NCBI RefSeq assembly: GCF_008693075.1
Contig: NZ_VXKJ01000034.1
Location: forward strand, 1-64,000
Direction: 5' to 3'
Origin: Corynebacterium phocae
Lineage (GTDB): Bacteria > Actinomycetota > Actinomycetes > Mycobacteriales > Mycobacteriaceae
DNA: 64,000 bases
The notes under the pieces were generated by a model, which did no database searches, was not told where the DNA came from, and saw only the letters and a list, made by a program, of their open reading frames with translations. Below are positions 18,443 to 28,044 of the stretch, piece after piece; within the stretch, counting starts at the first letter, position 1, and each line of letters begins with the position of its first letter. The translations under genes and the position numbers were made by a program.

Positions 18443-19618
18443 TTAACCCCGATTACCCCTATAAGAAAATGTGACCAGCACCATGGCAAGGAATGCGGCC
18501 ACCATCCCGAAGGCGAAAGTAGCGCCGTAGCCCATCCGTGGACCCACAAAGGAAAGGAGAAAAGGCGCAAAAAATCCCACATAAGTAAGGGTGTAAAACA
18601 CCCCCGTAGCCGCGCCTAACTCCGCCGCGGGGGCCAGCGCCTGAGTTTCCGCCAGGCCGTTGACCATGTTTACGCCGTAGGAAAACCCTAGGACAACCGC
18701 CGCCACCGGCAGCAGCCACAACACCCAAGCGTGCTCCCGGTTCACCGCGATAACAAACGCCAGTCCCATACCCACTGCAGCCGCGAAGAGACCAACAACT
18801 GCCGACCAGCTGCGGGCTATCCGCTGCACCAACGCCCCCGTCCCCATGGTGAGAAACGCCAGGGTGCCGGCAACCGCGATAGGAAAGGACGTGTGGTCTT
18901 TAACCAGCAGTGGCAGGAAACCGAAAGCGGTGGTGACGCTACCGAATACCCACGGCGCGTAAGCGAGCACGGGGATGAACTTGGGGGTGGCTAGACATCG
19001 GGGCAACCACGCGCGCCGGGCTGGCTTAGACGAGTCCTGTGGTAGTGCTCTTGATAGTGCTCTAGGTGGGGAGGCTGGTGCCATCCAGGCCAGCGGAATA
19101 ACTAACACCGTGAGGGCAAGGTGGACTACGTACGGGGCAATGGTGGGAAGCGGCAAGAACTGGCTAAGCAGCCCCGCGATAAGTGGTGCGGTGGCAAAGC
19201 CCAACGTCAGTGCCACGGAGGAGCGCTGCGCCCCCACAGCCACAGATGGGCTCAGTTCCTTCATCCAGGCCGCACCTGCCGCCATGGTAAGGCCCACCGC
19301 GACGCCAACAATAAGGCGCGCTGTGAGCAGGACAGTGAAATTACCGGAATAGCCGGAAAGAAATAACAAAGACCCCGCCGCAGTGCACAACAACGCCGGG
19401 CGAATGATGGTCCGCCTGCCGTAAATATCAGAAAGCGGTCCACCGATAAAAAGTGCCACCGTGAGACCGACTGCATAGAAGCCGAAAAGAAACGTGGTGT
19501 GAAGCGCCGTCAATCCAGTAAAGCGCTGATAAGCCAAAATCATAGGCGCGAAAAGATTGGCCCCGAAAGCCACTACGTACATTCCCAAGGCAACCCGGAA
19601 CCAATCTTGCTTTAGCAT
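18443..19618 (-). CDS. MFS transporter, 12 membrane segments
   Basis: A 391-residue major facilitator protein. The loop between segments 2 and 3 has GGPLSDIYGRRTIIRPAL, the MFS motif A, and hydrophobic segments continue to the C-terminus. The substrate is not evident; the fold resembles drug or sugar efflux types. The ATG at 19618 is preferred because TATACT lies seven bases before it, as expected for a leaderless transcript; an in-frame GTG at 19645 has no ribosome binding site. It is on the same strand as gcvP with 72 bases between, but no functional link to glycine is visible. Confidence 0.85.
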   Translation of the reverse strand: MLKQDWFRVALGMYVVAFGANLFAPMILAYQRFTGLTALHTTFLFGFYAVGLTVALFIGGPLSDIYGRRTIIRPALLCTAAGSLLFLSGYSGNFTVLLTARLIVGVAVGLTMAAGAAWMKELSPSVAVGAQRSSVALTLGFATAPLIAGLLSQFLPLPTIAPYVVHLALTVLVIPLAWMAPASPPRALSRALPQDSSKPARRAWLPRCLATPKFIPVLAYAPWVFGSVTTAFGFLPLLVKDHTSFPIAVAGTLAFLTMGTGALVQRIARSWSAVVGLFAAAVGMGLAFVIAVNREHAWVLWLLPVAAVVLGFSYGVNMVNGLAETQALAPAAELGAATGVFYTLTYVGFFAPFLLSFVGPRMGYGATFAFGMVAAFLAMVLVTFSYRGNRG

Positions 19619-19645
19619 GTTGCTAAGTATAGTGGCCCCCGTCAC

Positions 19646-19950
19646 CTGTGCGGCAGGTGGTTTCTAGCCACCCCCGCCTAAGACCAAAAATTTCCTGCGG
19701 TGGAAAACTGCTCAAACGGATCTACGCGAACCCCGTGGGGGATAGGTCAGGGGAGAGAACCTCCGGAGATGAGTGGGTGAGGCAATCATGTACGGCCGCG
19801 CCCCTTGGGAACCCCGGGGCTAGCTCACCTGTGGGCGCAACGCGGTGCTTCACCGTTTTCCGGCGCGGTTTTCCCGCTTAGGCACCATGTTCTGCCCATC
19901 CGCGTGCTCTAGGACCCGGAGGTTTTTCCGCAGGGGCGTTAAAACGCCCA
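19646..19950. other. intergenic region between MFS gene and aceF
   Basis: No gene is supported; a 77-codon plus-strand frame at 19648-19881 has no ribosome binding site or motif. A small hairpin GGGCGTTAAAACGCCC lies at 19934-19949, next to the aceF terminator. Confidence 0.4.
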
Positions 19951-19952
19951 AA

Positions 19953-19984
19953 AGGCCGCCCACGCTTCTAAACGGGGGCGGCCT
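19953..19984 (-). terminator. terminator of aceF
   Basis: AGGCCGCCC and GGGCGGCCT form a nine-base-pair stem about 55 bases past the aceF stop. On the minus strand a TTTTGGG tract follows. Confidence 0.7.
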
Positions 19985-20037
19985 CTTATTACCGGAGTTT
20001 GCTCCGGGGTGGAGACTCAGCGGCTTTTAACAGCTCA

Positions 20038-22158
20038 TTAAATGTCGAGGTCTGCTTCAAAGTCAGCGGTCTCAAGGCGGTCCTTGATGGTGGTGATGAA
20101 GCGACCCGCGTCAGCACCGTCTACCACCTGGTGGTCGTAGGTGAACGGCAGGTAGCACATGTAGCGGATAGCAATTGCGTCCTGGCCATCCTCGGTAATA
20201 ACTACCGGGCGCTTGGTGATAGCTGCGGTGCCCAAGATACCGGCCTGTGGCGGAACCAGGATTGGGGTATCAAGAAGCGCGCCTTCGGAACCAATGTTGG
20301 TGACTGTGAAGGTAGCACCGGTGAGGTCGTTTGGCTTCAGCTTGTTGTTGCGAGCCTTGTCAGCCAGCTCCGCGATGGCCTGAGCAATCTCCGGCAAGGT
20401 CTTATCCTGTGCCTTGTGGATGATTGGGGTCAGCAGGCCACGTGGGGTGTCAACAGCAATAGCGACGTTGACGTCTGGGTGGTAGGTCATCTCCTTGGTC
20501 TTCGGGTTGTACGAAGCGTTGACGTTCGGATGGGAGACCAGAGCTTCAACCGTAGCCTTGACAATGAAAGGCAGGAAGGAGAGGTTCGCGCCGTGCTTGT
20601 CAATGAATGGCTTCTTGGCGGTCTTACGCATGTTCCAGATGGAGGTCATATCGACTTCCTGGACGTGGGTGAGCTGAGCAGAAATCTGCAGGGCCTCAAC
20701 CATCTTGGTAGCCGTGATCTCACGGATACGGTTGACCTTCTTGGTGGTGCCAATGAGCTCCTGCTTTTCTGGATCCACGGACTTGGTGGACCAGCGCGCA
20801 CGTGGATCACTGGAGGATTCGCCGGAAGCAGCGCTATCCTTGCCACCCTCAGCGGCAGCTAGGACGTCCTGCTTGCGGATACGTCCGCCAACGCCAGTGC
20901 CCTCAACGGTGTTGAGGTCAATGCCGTGCTTGTCAGCGAGCTTGCGTACGAGCGGGGTGACGTAAGGAATATTTCCGCCATTGTTGACCTTGGAGGAAGA
21001 CTCGGAGGAAGACTCGGAGGAAGCAGACTTCTTTGGCTCTTCCTTCTTCTCAGCCTTCTTTTCCTCAGCCTTGGCCTCAGCCTTTTCCTCGGCCTTCTTG
21101 GCGGCGTCTTCCTTGGCCTTTTCTGCGGACTTGTCTTCGTCCTTCTTCTCTTCCTTCTTTTCGTCCTTGTCCTCGGAAGAGTCAGCGCTGCCGTCACCGA
21201 TTACCGCGATAGCGGCACCGACCTCAATGGTGTCATCTTCCTCAGCCAAAATCTTGACCAGGGTGCCAGCGATTGGGGAAGGAATTTCGGTGTCAACCTT
21301 GTCGGTGGAAACCTCAAGCAGGGGCTCGTCTACCTCAACGGTGTCGCCTTCGGCCTTGAGCCACTGGGTGATGGTGCCCTCAGTGACGGACTCACCGAGC
21401 TCAGGCATGACAACCTCTTCACCCTTACCGGAGCCGGAGGATTTATCTTCCTTCTTGTCCGCATGAGGCTTATCTTGTTTGTCTTCCTTCTTGTCCTCTT
21501 TTTCTTCCTTCTTGTCATCCTTGTCGGAAGATGAAGAAGAACCAGCGTTTTCATCACCGATACGGGCGATAACGGCTCCAACCTCAATGGTGTCATCCTC
21601 TTCGGCGAGGATCTCTACCAGCGTGCCAGCAACCGGGGAAGGAATTTCGGTGTCAACCTTGTCAGTGGAGACCTCAAGCAGTGGCTCATCCACCTCAACG
21701 GTGTCACCAACGGACTTCAGCCACTGGGTGATGGTGCCTTCAGTGACGGACTCACCAAGCTCTGGCATGGTGACATCTTCCGCGTCACCCGAGCCGCCGG
21801 AAGACTTCTCTTCCTTAGCATCAGAGCCGGAATCAGAATCAGATTCAGATTCAGATTCTTTGGACTCTTCTTCAGCGGAATCATCAGAGTCGTCAGAGTC
21901 ATCACCGGAGCCGGCTTCGTCTTCCTCGCCGATGATGGCAATGATGGAGCCGACGTCGATGGTGTCATCTTCCTCAGCTTTGATCTCAAGGATGGTGCCG
22001 GCAACCGGGGAGGGGATCTCGGTGTCAACCTTGTCGGTGGAAACCTCAAGCAAAGGTTCGTCTACCTCTACCGTGTCTCCAACGGACTTAAGCCACTGGG
22101 TGATCGTGCCTTCGGTTACGGATTCGCCCAGTTCGGGCATCTCTACGGAGTGCGCCAT
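20038..22158 (-). CDS. aceF: dihydrolipoamide acyltransferase (E2) with three lipoyl domains
   Basis: Core subunit of pyruvate dehydrogenase and, in corynebacteria, of the mixed PDH/ODH complex. At 706 residues it has three near-identical lipoyl domains (about 1-80, 128-203, 248-323), each opening MPELGESVTEGTITQWLK, with lipoyl lysines 43, 167 and 287 in STDKVDTE. They are joined by acidic Ser/Asp-rich and Lys/Glu-rich linkers. A peripheral subunit-binding domain (about 399-436, VTPLVRKLADKHGID) and the catalytic domain follow; DHQVVDGADAGRF near residue 675 holds the active His. AGGAG precedes the start. Mycobacterial names are dlaT or sucB. Position next to lipB/lipA in this gene order supports aceF. 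Confidence 0.95.
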   Translation of the reverse strand: MAHSVEMPELGESVTEGTITQWLKSVGDTVEVDEPLLEVSTDKVDTEIPSPVAGTILEIKAEEDDTIDVGSIIAIIGEEDEAGSGDDSDDSDDSAEEESKESESESDSDSGSDAKEEKSSGGSGDAEDVTMPELGESVTEGTITQWLKSVGDTVEVDEPLLEVSTDKVDTEIPSPVAGTLVEILAEEDDTIEVGAVIARIGDENAGSSSSSDKDDKKEEKEDKKEDKQDKPHADKKEDKSSGSGKGEEVVMPELGESVTEGTITQWLKAEGDTVEVDEPLLEVSTDKVDTEIPSPIAGTLVKILAEEDDTIEVGAAIAVIGDGSADSSEDKDEKKEEKKDEDKSAEKAKEDAAKKAEEKAEAKAEEKKAEKKEEPKKSASSESSSESSSKVNNGGNIPYVTPLVRKLADKHGIDLNTVEGTGVGGRIRKQDVLAAAEGGKDSAASGESSSDPRARWSTKSVDPEKQELIGTTKKVNRIREITATKMVEALQISAQLTHVQEVDMTSIWNMRKTAKKPFIDKHGANLSFLPFIVKATVEALVSHPNVNASYNPKTKEMTYHPDVNVAIAVDTPRGLLTPIIHKAQDKTLPEIAQAIAELADKARNNKLKPNDLTGATFTVTNIGSEGALLDTPILVPPQAGILGTAAITKRPVVITEDGQDAIAIRYMCYLPFTYDHQVVDGADAGRFITTIKDRLETADFEADLDI

Positions 22159-22284
22159 GGTTGTTTTAACTCCTAAAAGTTGGAAGTAAGTTGAAAAAGT
22201 TCTCGCCTAATCCTACCGCGTTTAAGCCCTAGAGGTGACAATCTGGCCCTGCTTTTCCCCTGAGTGCGGGTAGAGTGTATTTCC

Positions 22285-22674
22285 ATGTTCAATCCATTCC
22301 GTCGAAATTCTTCAAAATCCCAGCTGCGACCACCCCGCGCACCTGGGGATACTGTTCGCGCGGAGGACGCCCAACAACTGAAAAGTTGGGCACAGGGGCG
22401 CGGGTTAGTCGAAGGGTTTGTTGAACCAGAAACCGTGGTCAATGAGATGTCCGTGGTTTTAGTAGACGAAGAAGGGGACTTTATCCGCCGTCCCATCGGG
22501 GGACCCAAAGGAATTGATGCCGTGGCAAAGCTGCTTGGCGCCCCCATTTATGACGTGGAGGAAACCGGGTACCCCCAACGCATGCGTGAGCGCATGGAGC
22601 GCGAAAGAATTTTGCGCAAGCGTGAGGAACAACGCCAAAGGCGCGAACGCTTGAACCGCGAGGACAACGCGTAA
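22285..22674 (+). CDS. conserved corynebacterial protein of unknown function
   Basis: A 129-residue protein opening MFNPFRRNSSKSQLRPPRAP, with a central mixed region (VVNEMSVVLVDEEGDFIRRP, then GPKGIDAVAKLLGAPIYDVEE) and a strongly charged C-terminal helix from about residue 95 (RMRERMERERILRKREEQRQ). I do not recognise a named domain. The central part looks like a small folded domain and the tail like a nucleic-acid or protein-binding helix. TAGAGT eight bases before the ATG suggests a leaderless transcript. It lies between convergent-side pepA and divergent aceF, a place where I recall a small conserved gene in C. glutamicum too. Confidence 0.7.
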   Translation: MFNPFRRNSSKSQLRPPRAPGDTVRAEDAQQLKSWAQGRGLVEGFVEPETVVNEMSVVLVDEEGDFIRRPIGGPKGIDAVAKLLGAPIYDVEETGYPQRMRERMERERILRKREEQRQRRERLNREDNA

Positions 22675-22676
22675 AA

Positions 22677-22779
22677 GGGGCCAGCAGCTTCACATAGCTG
22701 CTAACCCCTTCTACGTAAGAGTGGCCCCGGTATAAGTGTGGCCTACCCAACTCCGGCCCGGGACGGGCCTTGAGTTGGA
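22677..22779. terminator. paired hairpins between the unknown gene and pepA
   Basis: Two stems separate these convergent genes. GGGGCCAGCAGCT pairs with AGCTGCTAACCCC at 22677-22708, and CCAACTCCGGCCCG pairs with GGGCCTTGAGTTGG around 22747-22779. Neither has a long T run. They probably end transcription from both sides. Confidence 0.55.
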
Positions 22780-22787
22780 CCTGTTGG

Positions 22788-24311
22788 TTACTTCCTTTCC
22801 TTGCCGGACTCCGCGGCGATATCGGCGAGAGTAGCCAGGATAGTGCGCACCGGGGCACCGGTGGCGCGTTTGACGTTGTAGCCATAAGGGGATCCGCCGT
22901 TCCAAGCAGGACCGGCCACGTCAATGTGGACCCACTCAATGCCTTCGCCCACGAACTTAGACAGGTAGGTTCCGGCGTATTCCATGCCGCCTTCACGGTT
23001 GCCGTCAATGTTGCGGATATCGGCCACCGGGGATTTGATGGATTCCTCATGCTCCTCAAGTAGCGGCATGGCCCAGGCGTTTTCGCCTACCTCGCGGCCC
23101 AGCTTGGCCACGCGGTCACGGAAATCCTCTGAGCCCATGACACCGGCGGTGCGCTTGCCCAGTGCAACTAGCTGGGCACCAGTGAGGGTGGCGGTTTCGA
23201 TGAGGTAATCAGGCTTGGCCTCCGAAGCCAAGGCCATGGCGTCGCCTAACACCATGCGGCCCTCAGCGTCAGTATTTAAAACCTCAGAGGTGATGCCACC
23301 GTAGTGAGTGACAACGTCGCCCGGGCGGGTAGCGCCACCGTCAGGCATATTTTCTGCCAGTGGCAGGTAGGTGGTGATATTGACGTCTAGCCCCAGCTTG
23401 GCGGCAGCGAAAGTGGCACCGGCCACAGCAGCGGAGCCACCCATGTCGGAAATCATGTCCCACATACCGGCACCAGGCTTCAAAGAGATTCCGCCGGTAT
23501 CAAAGGTAATTCCCTTACCCACCAACGCTACGTTCTTGGCCTTCTTACCGGACTTGTAGGTCAGGCGCACCAGACGCGGTGGGCGCTGGGAGGCCTTTCC
23601 AACTGACATGATTCCGCCAAAGCCCTGCTTTTCCAATTCCTTCTCATCCAGGATATCCACCTTCACGTCGGTGCCCTTGGCGTGCTTGGCAATGAAGTTG
23701 GCATAGGACTCTGGGTAGAGGAAGTTGGCCGGGGTGTTGACCAAGTCACGGGCCAAGATGGTGCCCTCCGCGTTGATGACGCCAGTGTTAAACGCTGCCT
23801 TATCCTCATCCGTGGAGCCAATCAAGAAGGTGAAATTGGCGGGTTTATCTTGGCTCTTGAGCTTGTCCGTCTTGTTGCCACGGTGAACGTAGCCGCCCAG
23901 CATGATCCCTTCCACTGCTGCTGTTAGCCCAAAATCACCGAGGGTGGTGGCCACGTGTCCCGCGCCGGACAAGGCGCGTGCGGCGGAACCGGCGGCGCGC
24001 CGCACGGTTTCTGCGGAGATTTCCTCCGGGTCGCCAAGCCCCACGGCAACAATCACGTGAGCGGGGGATTTGGCAGGGGCTGGAACGCGGGTGACCTCAC
24101 CTGACTTGCCGGTTGCTCCCAGTGCGGACAGCGTGTCGAATACCTCGCGCAGCTGCTTGCCGCCCACCAAGTTGGTGGAGGGAAGCTCCAGTCCATCAGT
24201 TCCTTTGAGGACAGGGATGAGGTAGGTCTCTGCCTTTTCTGGTGCTTTTACCGCAGACTTGAGTTTTGGTGCCAGCCCCAGAATTGGTCCTGCTTTTTCA
24301 GTCTTAGCCAC
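22788..24311 (-). CDS. pepA: leucyl aminopeptidase (M17)
   Basis: A cytosolic two-metal aminopeptidase that removes N-terminal residues from peptides. It has 507 residues from the GTG at 24311, which is chosen because AAGGAG lies five bases upstream; the frame runs 36 codons further but without a signal. The M17 signature NTDAEGRMVLGDA is present, as are the metal-site regions VGKGITFDTGGISLKPG and DMGGSAA. The N-terminal macro-like domain covers about the first 170 residues. It is divergent from ilvE and near ilvE and aceF, as in mycobacteria. Confidence 0.95.
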   Translation of the reverse strand: MAKTEKAGPILGLAPKLKSAVKAPEKAETYLIPVLKGTDGLELPSTNLVGGKQLREVFDTLSALGATGKSGEVTRVPAPAKSPAHVIVAVGLGDPEEISAETVRRAAGSAARALSGAGHVATTLGDFGLTAAVEGIMLGGYVHRGNKTDKLKSQDKPANFTFLIGSTDEDKAAFNTGVINAEGTILARDLVNTPANFLYPESYANFIAKHAKGTDVKVDILDEKELEKQGFGGIMSVGKASQRPPRLVRLTYKSGKKAKNVALVGKGITFDTGGISLKPGAGMWDMISDMGGSAAVAGATFAAAKLGLDVNITTYLPLAENMPDGGATRPGDVVTHYGGITSEVLNTDAEGRMVLGDAMALASEAKPDYLIETATLTGAQLVALGKRTAGVMGSEDFRDRVAKLGREVGENAWAMPLLEEHEESIKSPVADIRNIDGNREGGMEYAGTYLSKFVGEGIEWVHIDVAGPAWNGGSPYGYNVKRATGAPVRTILATLADIAAESGKERK

Positions 24312-24477
24312 TAGTTCTCCTTGGATTGATGTGTACGAAGCCGGTTCTTGTGTGACCGGTCTTGGGTATATACGTTTACCCATTGTAGCTAAGCGGACGG
24401 AGTAGCCAGGAGATCCCAAAAAATGGTTTCAGGGTTTTATGCCATGGGATTATTTGAGTGCGGTATTCTTGACAACC

Positions 24478-25581
24478 ATGACTGAACTGGAATTTACTAC
24501 CGAAACCAACCCCCACTCCGCCAGCGCCGAAAAGATAGCCAAGACCTTGGCCAATCCCGGTTTTGGCAACATCTTTACCGATCACATGGTGACCATTGAT
24601 TGGAGCGAGGACAAGGGGTGGCACGACGCCCGCGTGCGCCCCTACGAACCCTTTGCCATGGACCCGGCCTCAATGGTGTTCCACTACGGTCAGGCAATCT
24701 TTGAAGGAATCAAGGCTTACCGTCAGGCCGACGGCTCCGTGGTCACCTTCCGCCCCGAGGCCAACGCTAAGCGCCTGCAAGCCTCCGCCCGGCGCCTGGC
24801 CATGCCGGAGCTACCAACGGAACTTTTCATCGAGTCGTTGCAGCGCTTAGTGGACATAGACAAAGCCTGGGTGCCGGCCGCCGGTGGGGAAGAGGCACTG
24901 TACTTGCGCCCCTTTATGATCTCCACGGAAGTGGGGCTGGGTGTTCACCCCGCCAACGCCTACCGCTACGCAGTCATTGCCTCCCCAGCGGGTGCGTACT
25001 TCTCCGGCGGAATCAAGCCCGTGTCCGTATGGCTGTCTAAAGACTACGTCCGCGCGGCTCCTGGTGGAACCGGTTCCGCCAAGTTTGCCGGCAACTACGC
25101 AGCCTCCCTCCTGGCGCAGGCACAAGCAGCGGACAAGGGCTGTGACCAAGTGGTCTGGTTGGACGCCATTGAGCGCAAGTACATCGAAGAAATGGGCGGG
25201 ATGAACCTGGCCTTTATCTACGGCGAGCCAGGAAACCAGACTCTGGTCACCCCAGAGCTGTCCGGATCCTTGCTGCCCGGGATCACCCGTGACTCCCTGC
25301 TCCAGGTAGCCCAAGACATGGGCCTTCAAGTCAAGGAAAGCAAAATCTCTTATGAGCAGTGGCGCGAAGACGCCACCTCCGGCGCAATGACGGAAGCCTT
25401 CGCGTGCGGCACCGCCGCCGTAATCACCCCAGTGGGCCACGTTCTGGGAGACGGCATTGACTTTGTGGTCAACAACAACGAGCCCGGCGAAACCACCATG
25501 AAGCTACGCGAGCGCCTCACCGGCATTCAGCGTGGCACCGTGGAAGACAAGCATGGCTGGTTGCACAAGCTCACCGGGTAG
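24478..25581 (+). CDS. ilvE: branched-chain amino acid aminotransferase
   Basis: A fold-type IV PLP enzyme for the last step of leucine, isoleucine and valine synthesis. It has 367 residues. [15 protein letters not shown] near residue 65, the PLP lysine in [10 protein letters not shown] and the [10 protein letters not shown] region are all typical of the IlvE II type. The ATG at 24478 follows TATTCT by eight bases with no ribosome binding site, so the transcript is probably leaderless; an in-frame ATG at 24439 lacks support. The divergent promoter region with pepA is about 165 bases. Confidence 0.96.
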   Translation: MTELEFTTETNPHSASAEKIAKTLANPGFGNIFTDHMVTIDWSEDKGWHDARVRPYEPFAMDPASMVFHYGQAIFEGIKAYRQADGSVVTFRPEANAKRLQASARRLAMPELPTELFIESLQRLVDIDKAWVPAAGGEEALYLRPFMISTEVGLGVHPANAYRYAVIASPAGAYFSGGIKPVSVWLSKDYVRAAPGGTGSAKFAGNYAASLLAQAQAADKGCDQVVWLDAIERKYIEEMGGMNLAFIYGEPGNQTLVTPELSGSLLPGITRDSLLQVAQDMGLQVKESKISYEQWREDATSGAMTEAFACGTAAVITPVGHVLGDGIDFVVNNNEPGETTMKLRERLTGIQRGTVEDKHGWLHKLTG

Positions 25582-25589
25582 CTGCTCTC

Positions 25590-25630
25590 CGGTGACAGGG
25601 TGGGTCACCGCCCGGGGTGGCCGTCCCCGG
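25590..25630. terminator. hairpins between convergent ilvE and cobT
   Basis: CGGTGAC pairs with GTCACCG at 25590-25610, and CCGGGG pairs with CCCCGG at 25612-25630. There is no T tract, so the terminator role is tentative. Confidence 0.4.
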
Positions 25631-25661
25631 ACGCCGGGCTGGACGGCTTCGCAGAAGACGG

Positions 25662-26696
25662 TTACTTCTCCTGCTGGTCTTCCGGTTGATTGAGGAGCTC
25701 GCGCGTGGCAGAAACTTCCTCCGCCACAATCTCCAGCGCACCATGGATGAGCGGGAGCGCGGATAGTGAGCCTACGCCCATGCCGGTGGTGAGTTTCAGG
25801 TCCAGCAGGGGCTGGAGGCCTAAGTCCTCAAGCGCCAGGTGGTGGGCGGGCTCAGCGGTAACGCTGGCCGCCTGGACCCAGGCGGCCGTGCCGGGAGCCA
25901 GCCGCTCCGCCAGCACCGCGGCCACGGCGGTCAACGGGGAGTCAATGAGCATTGGCGTCCGGCGCGCGGCCGCCTGCGCGATAAAGGCTGTTAGCGCGGC
26001 CAAATCATAGCCGCCAATAGTCCGGATGATATCCCGGGGATAAGTAAGATGGCGCAAATCCCGGGCGCGGAACATGGCGTCCCGGATAACCCGGACTTTT
26101 GCCTTCCACAGCTGATCAGTAATACCGGAACCCGGACCAATGATGGCTACCGGCTCAGTACCGGTGATAAGCCCCATGACGGTGGCAGCCACGGTAGTGC
26201 TTCCCACGCCTAGATTTGCGGGAATGAGGAAATCCGCGCCCGCGTCAATTTCTTTGTCTGCTACCTCGCGGCCCAGCGTGAAGGCGTCTTCCAACTGCTG
26301 TTCACTAAGCGCGTCCGCAACGTCAATAGCGCCGCTAGGTGGGGTAGCAACCGTGACAATTGCCGGGGCGCTACCATGCGCCCCGCCTGGGTGAGCAATG
26401 CGTGCAAGAGCGTGCGCCGGCGATAGACCATCTTCCAATTCCTGGAGCTGCTGGGTAGTAGCCTCCGGCGCAAAAGCCGAAACGCCACGTGCGGCAATCC
26501 CGTGCTGCCCGGCAAAGACCACCACCCGCGGGCTGCTGATGCGCGCCGGGGGAACGCAATCCTGGCACCCGGCCAGCCACGCCGCCACCGCGCCAAGGCG
26601 GCCAAAGGACACACCGCGCGGGCTCGTGGAAAGCGCAAGCAAGGTGGCATCGGCAGCGGAGCGCGCTGGGGCCGTAACCTCCAGGAAATCAGTCAT
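25662..26696 (-). CDS. cobT: CobT-like nicotinate-nucleotide dimethylbenzimidazole phosphoribosyltransferase
   Basis: A 344-residue protein of the CobT family, which activates the lower base of cobalamin. Family traits seen are RVVVFAGQHGIAARGVS, ATTQQLQELEDG, and the repeated-fold end LLDLKLTTGMGVGS. Two expected active-site glutamates are replaced: the GEMGIGNTT motif reads PANLGVGSTT, and the GEGSGAAL motif that carries the catalytic base reads GMGVGSLS. The family call is good but activity is uncertain. AAGGAG lies before the ATG at 26696, and the frame extends ten codons further without support. It follows the DUF3043 gene by 33 bases in one unit. Confidence 0.8.
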   Translation of the reverse strand: MTDFLEVTAPARSAADATLLALSTSPRGVSFGRLGAVAAWLAGCQDCVPPARISSPRVVVFAGQHGIAARGVSAFAPEATTQQLQELEDGLSPAHALARIAHPGGAHGSAPAIVTVATPPSGAIDVADALSEQQLEDAFTLGREVADKEIDAGADFLIPANLGVGSTTVAATVMGLITGTEPVAIIGPGSGITDQLWKAKVRVIRDAMFRARDLRHLTYPRDIIRTIGGYDLAALTAFIAQAAARRTPMLIDSPLTAVAAVLAERLAPGTAAWVQAASVTAEPAHHLALEDLGLQPLLDLKLTTGMGVGSLSALPLIHGALEIVAEEVSATRELLNQPEDQQEK

Positions 26697-26729
26697 GACT
26701 ACTCCTTGTCCATCGTCGGTTGCCAACCC

Positions 26730-27515
26730 TTAACTGATTTTCGCGCCGCGTTCCACCTGCGGGCGCGGAGTCCGCCACTTCCGCGGCTGGGACGCGCGGG
26801 AGTAGGCGTAGAAGCCCAAGTTAAACCCGGCTTCCGTAGTACCCGGGAAATTCACACGCACCGCGTTGTTGCACTTGCGGGCAAGGTAGACGCCCTCAAC
26901 GGCAAACACCACAATGACCACCATGGACGCGATAGTCAACCAGTTGGCAAAATTAGGGGCCGCCGTAGAGACAAACAGCAAGACCATCAGCACGATTGCC
27001 ACTACCATGACCCACTCATTGATAAAGCTGCGGGAGTCCACCCAGTCACGCACGAACCGGCGTACCTCACCCTTGTCGCGGGGCATGAGGTAGCGCTCAT
27101 CGCCCGCAGCCATGCGCTCTTGGACGTGCTTGTCATGCTCGCGGCGCTCCGCGCGCTCTTTCTTTTTAAATTCCTTCCACTCCTGCTTGGACATGGACTG
27201 CTTCAGCTTCTTGCGGTTAGTATGCCGCTGGGCAGCAGAAACACCACTGGGATCGCGGCGTACGCCGCGCTTAATCTCCTGCTCAACGCGCTTTGGCGTC
27301 GGGCGGCCCTTGGGTGGGGTATAGCCCTTCGGGAGGTCTTTCAAGCCGGACTCCTGCTCAGTCTCCGGCCGGGATTCCGGCCGGGGCTGTGCTTTGGGCT
27401 CAGGCTTGGCCTGCGCCGTAGGGGAGGGATCCGCTTTTTTCTTAAAAAGAGCGCTGGCTTTAACGCTGCGGGTCTTTCCACTGGGATTCTTGGGGCTATT
27501 AGTCGATTTACTCAC
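26730..27515 (-). CDS. DUF3043 membrane protein
   Basis: A 261-residue protein. The first 100 residues are disordered and rich in Lys, Pro and Glu. Then come KGRPTPKRVEQEIKRGVRR, a charged segment, and the family core GDERYLMPRDKGEVRRFVRD ahead of two membrane segments at about 165-215. DUF3043 is an actinobacterial family of unknown function (Rv2206 in my recollection, also beside cobT). The start is GTG. Its role cannot be assigned; the conserved position next to cobT and erpA is the only hint. Confidence 0.8.
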   Translation of the reverse strand: MSKSTNSPKNPSGKTRSVKASALFKKKADPSPTAQAKPEPKAQPRPESRPETEQESGLKDLPKGYTPPKGRPTPKRVEQEIKRGVRRDPSGVSAAQRHTNRKKLKQSMSKQEWKEFKKKERAERREHDKHVQERMAAGDERYLMPRDKGEVRRFVRDWVDSRSFINEWVMVVAIVLMVLLFVSTAAPNFANWLTIASMVVIVVFAVEGVYLARKCNNAVRVNFPGTTEAGFNLGFYAYSRASQPRKWRTPRPQVERGAKIS

Positions 27516-27676
27516 ATATCCAAGGTTACAAGGTCATAGCTCGATATGGGAATAACTACTAACGGGCGGGTGTTGGGTGGAGAGTGTAGCCTGGCCTTGT
27601 TGCCCTCGCCGTTGGCGAGTATGGTGGAGACCACACTTTCTAAAACTATTTATATACCTTAATCAAAGGAGATGAC

Positions 27677-28021
27677 ATGACCGCCCCAGCTTCTGCAACT
27701 GGCGTCATTTTGACCGAGGCCGCCGCTGCCAAGGCCAAGGCCCTGCTCGAGCAGGAAGGTCGCGAGGATCTCGCGCTCCGCATAGCCGTGCAACCAGGTG
27801 GCTGCGCAGGTTTGCGCTACCAGCTCTACTTCGATGACCGCACGCTAGACGGTGACAAGACCGACGTCATTGGCGGAGTTAAGCTCGCCGTTGACAAAAT
27901 GTCAGTCCCGTACCTCACCGGTGCAACCATTGACTTCGCTGACACCATCGAATCCCAGGGTTTTACCATTGACAACCCCAACGCCGGCGGCTCCTGCGCC
28001 TGCGGTGATTCCTTCAACTAA
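27677..28021 (+). CDS. erpA: iron-sulfur cluster insertion protein (A-type carrier)
   Basis: A 114-residue A-type (HesB/IscA) carrier that passes Fe-S clusters to target proteins. The three ligand cysteines are C43 in PGGCAGLRY and C107 and C109 in GGSCACGDSF at the C-terminus. AAGGAG lies six bases before the ATG. It is monocistronic, with a terminator after it. Possible clients close by are LipA and the Rieske protein QcrA. In mycobacteria the homologue sits in the same place near asnB and ctaC. Confidence 0.92.
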   Translation: MTAPASATGVILTEAAAAKAKALLEQEGREDLALRIAVQPGGCAGLRYQLYFDDRTLDGDKTDVIGGVKLAVDKMSVPYLTGATIDFADTIESQGFTIDNPNAGGSCACGDSFN

Positions 28022-28044
28022 ACGCGCCGCGCTTTTTGCTTAAA

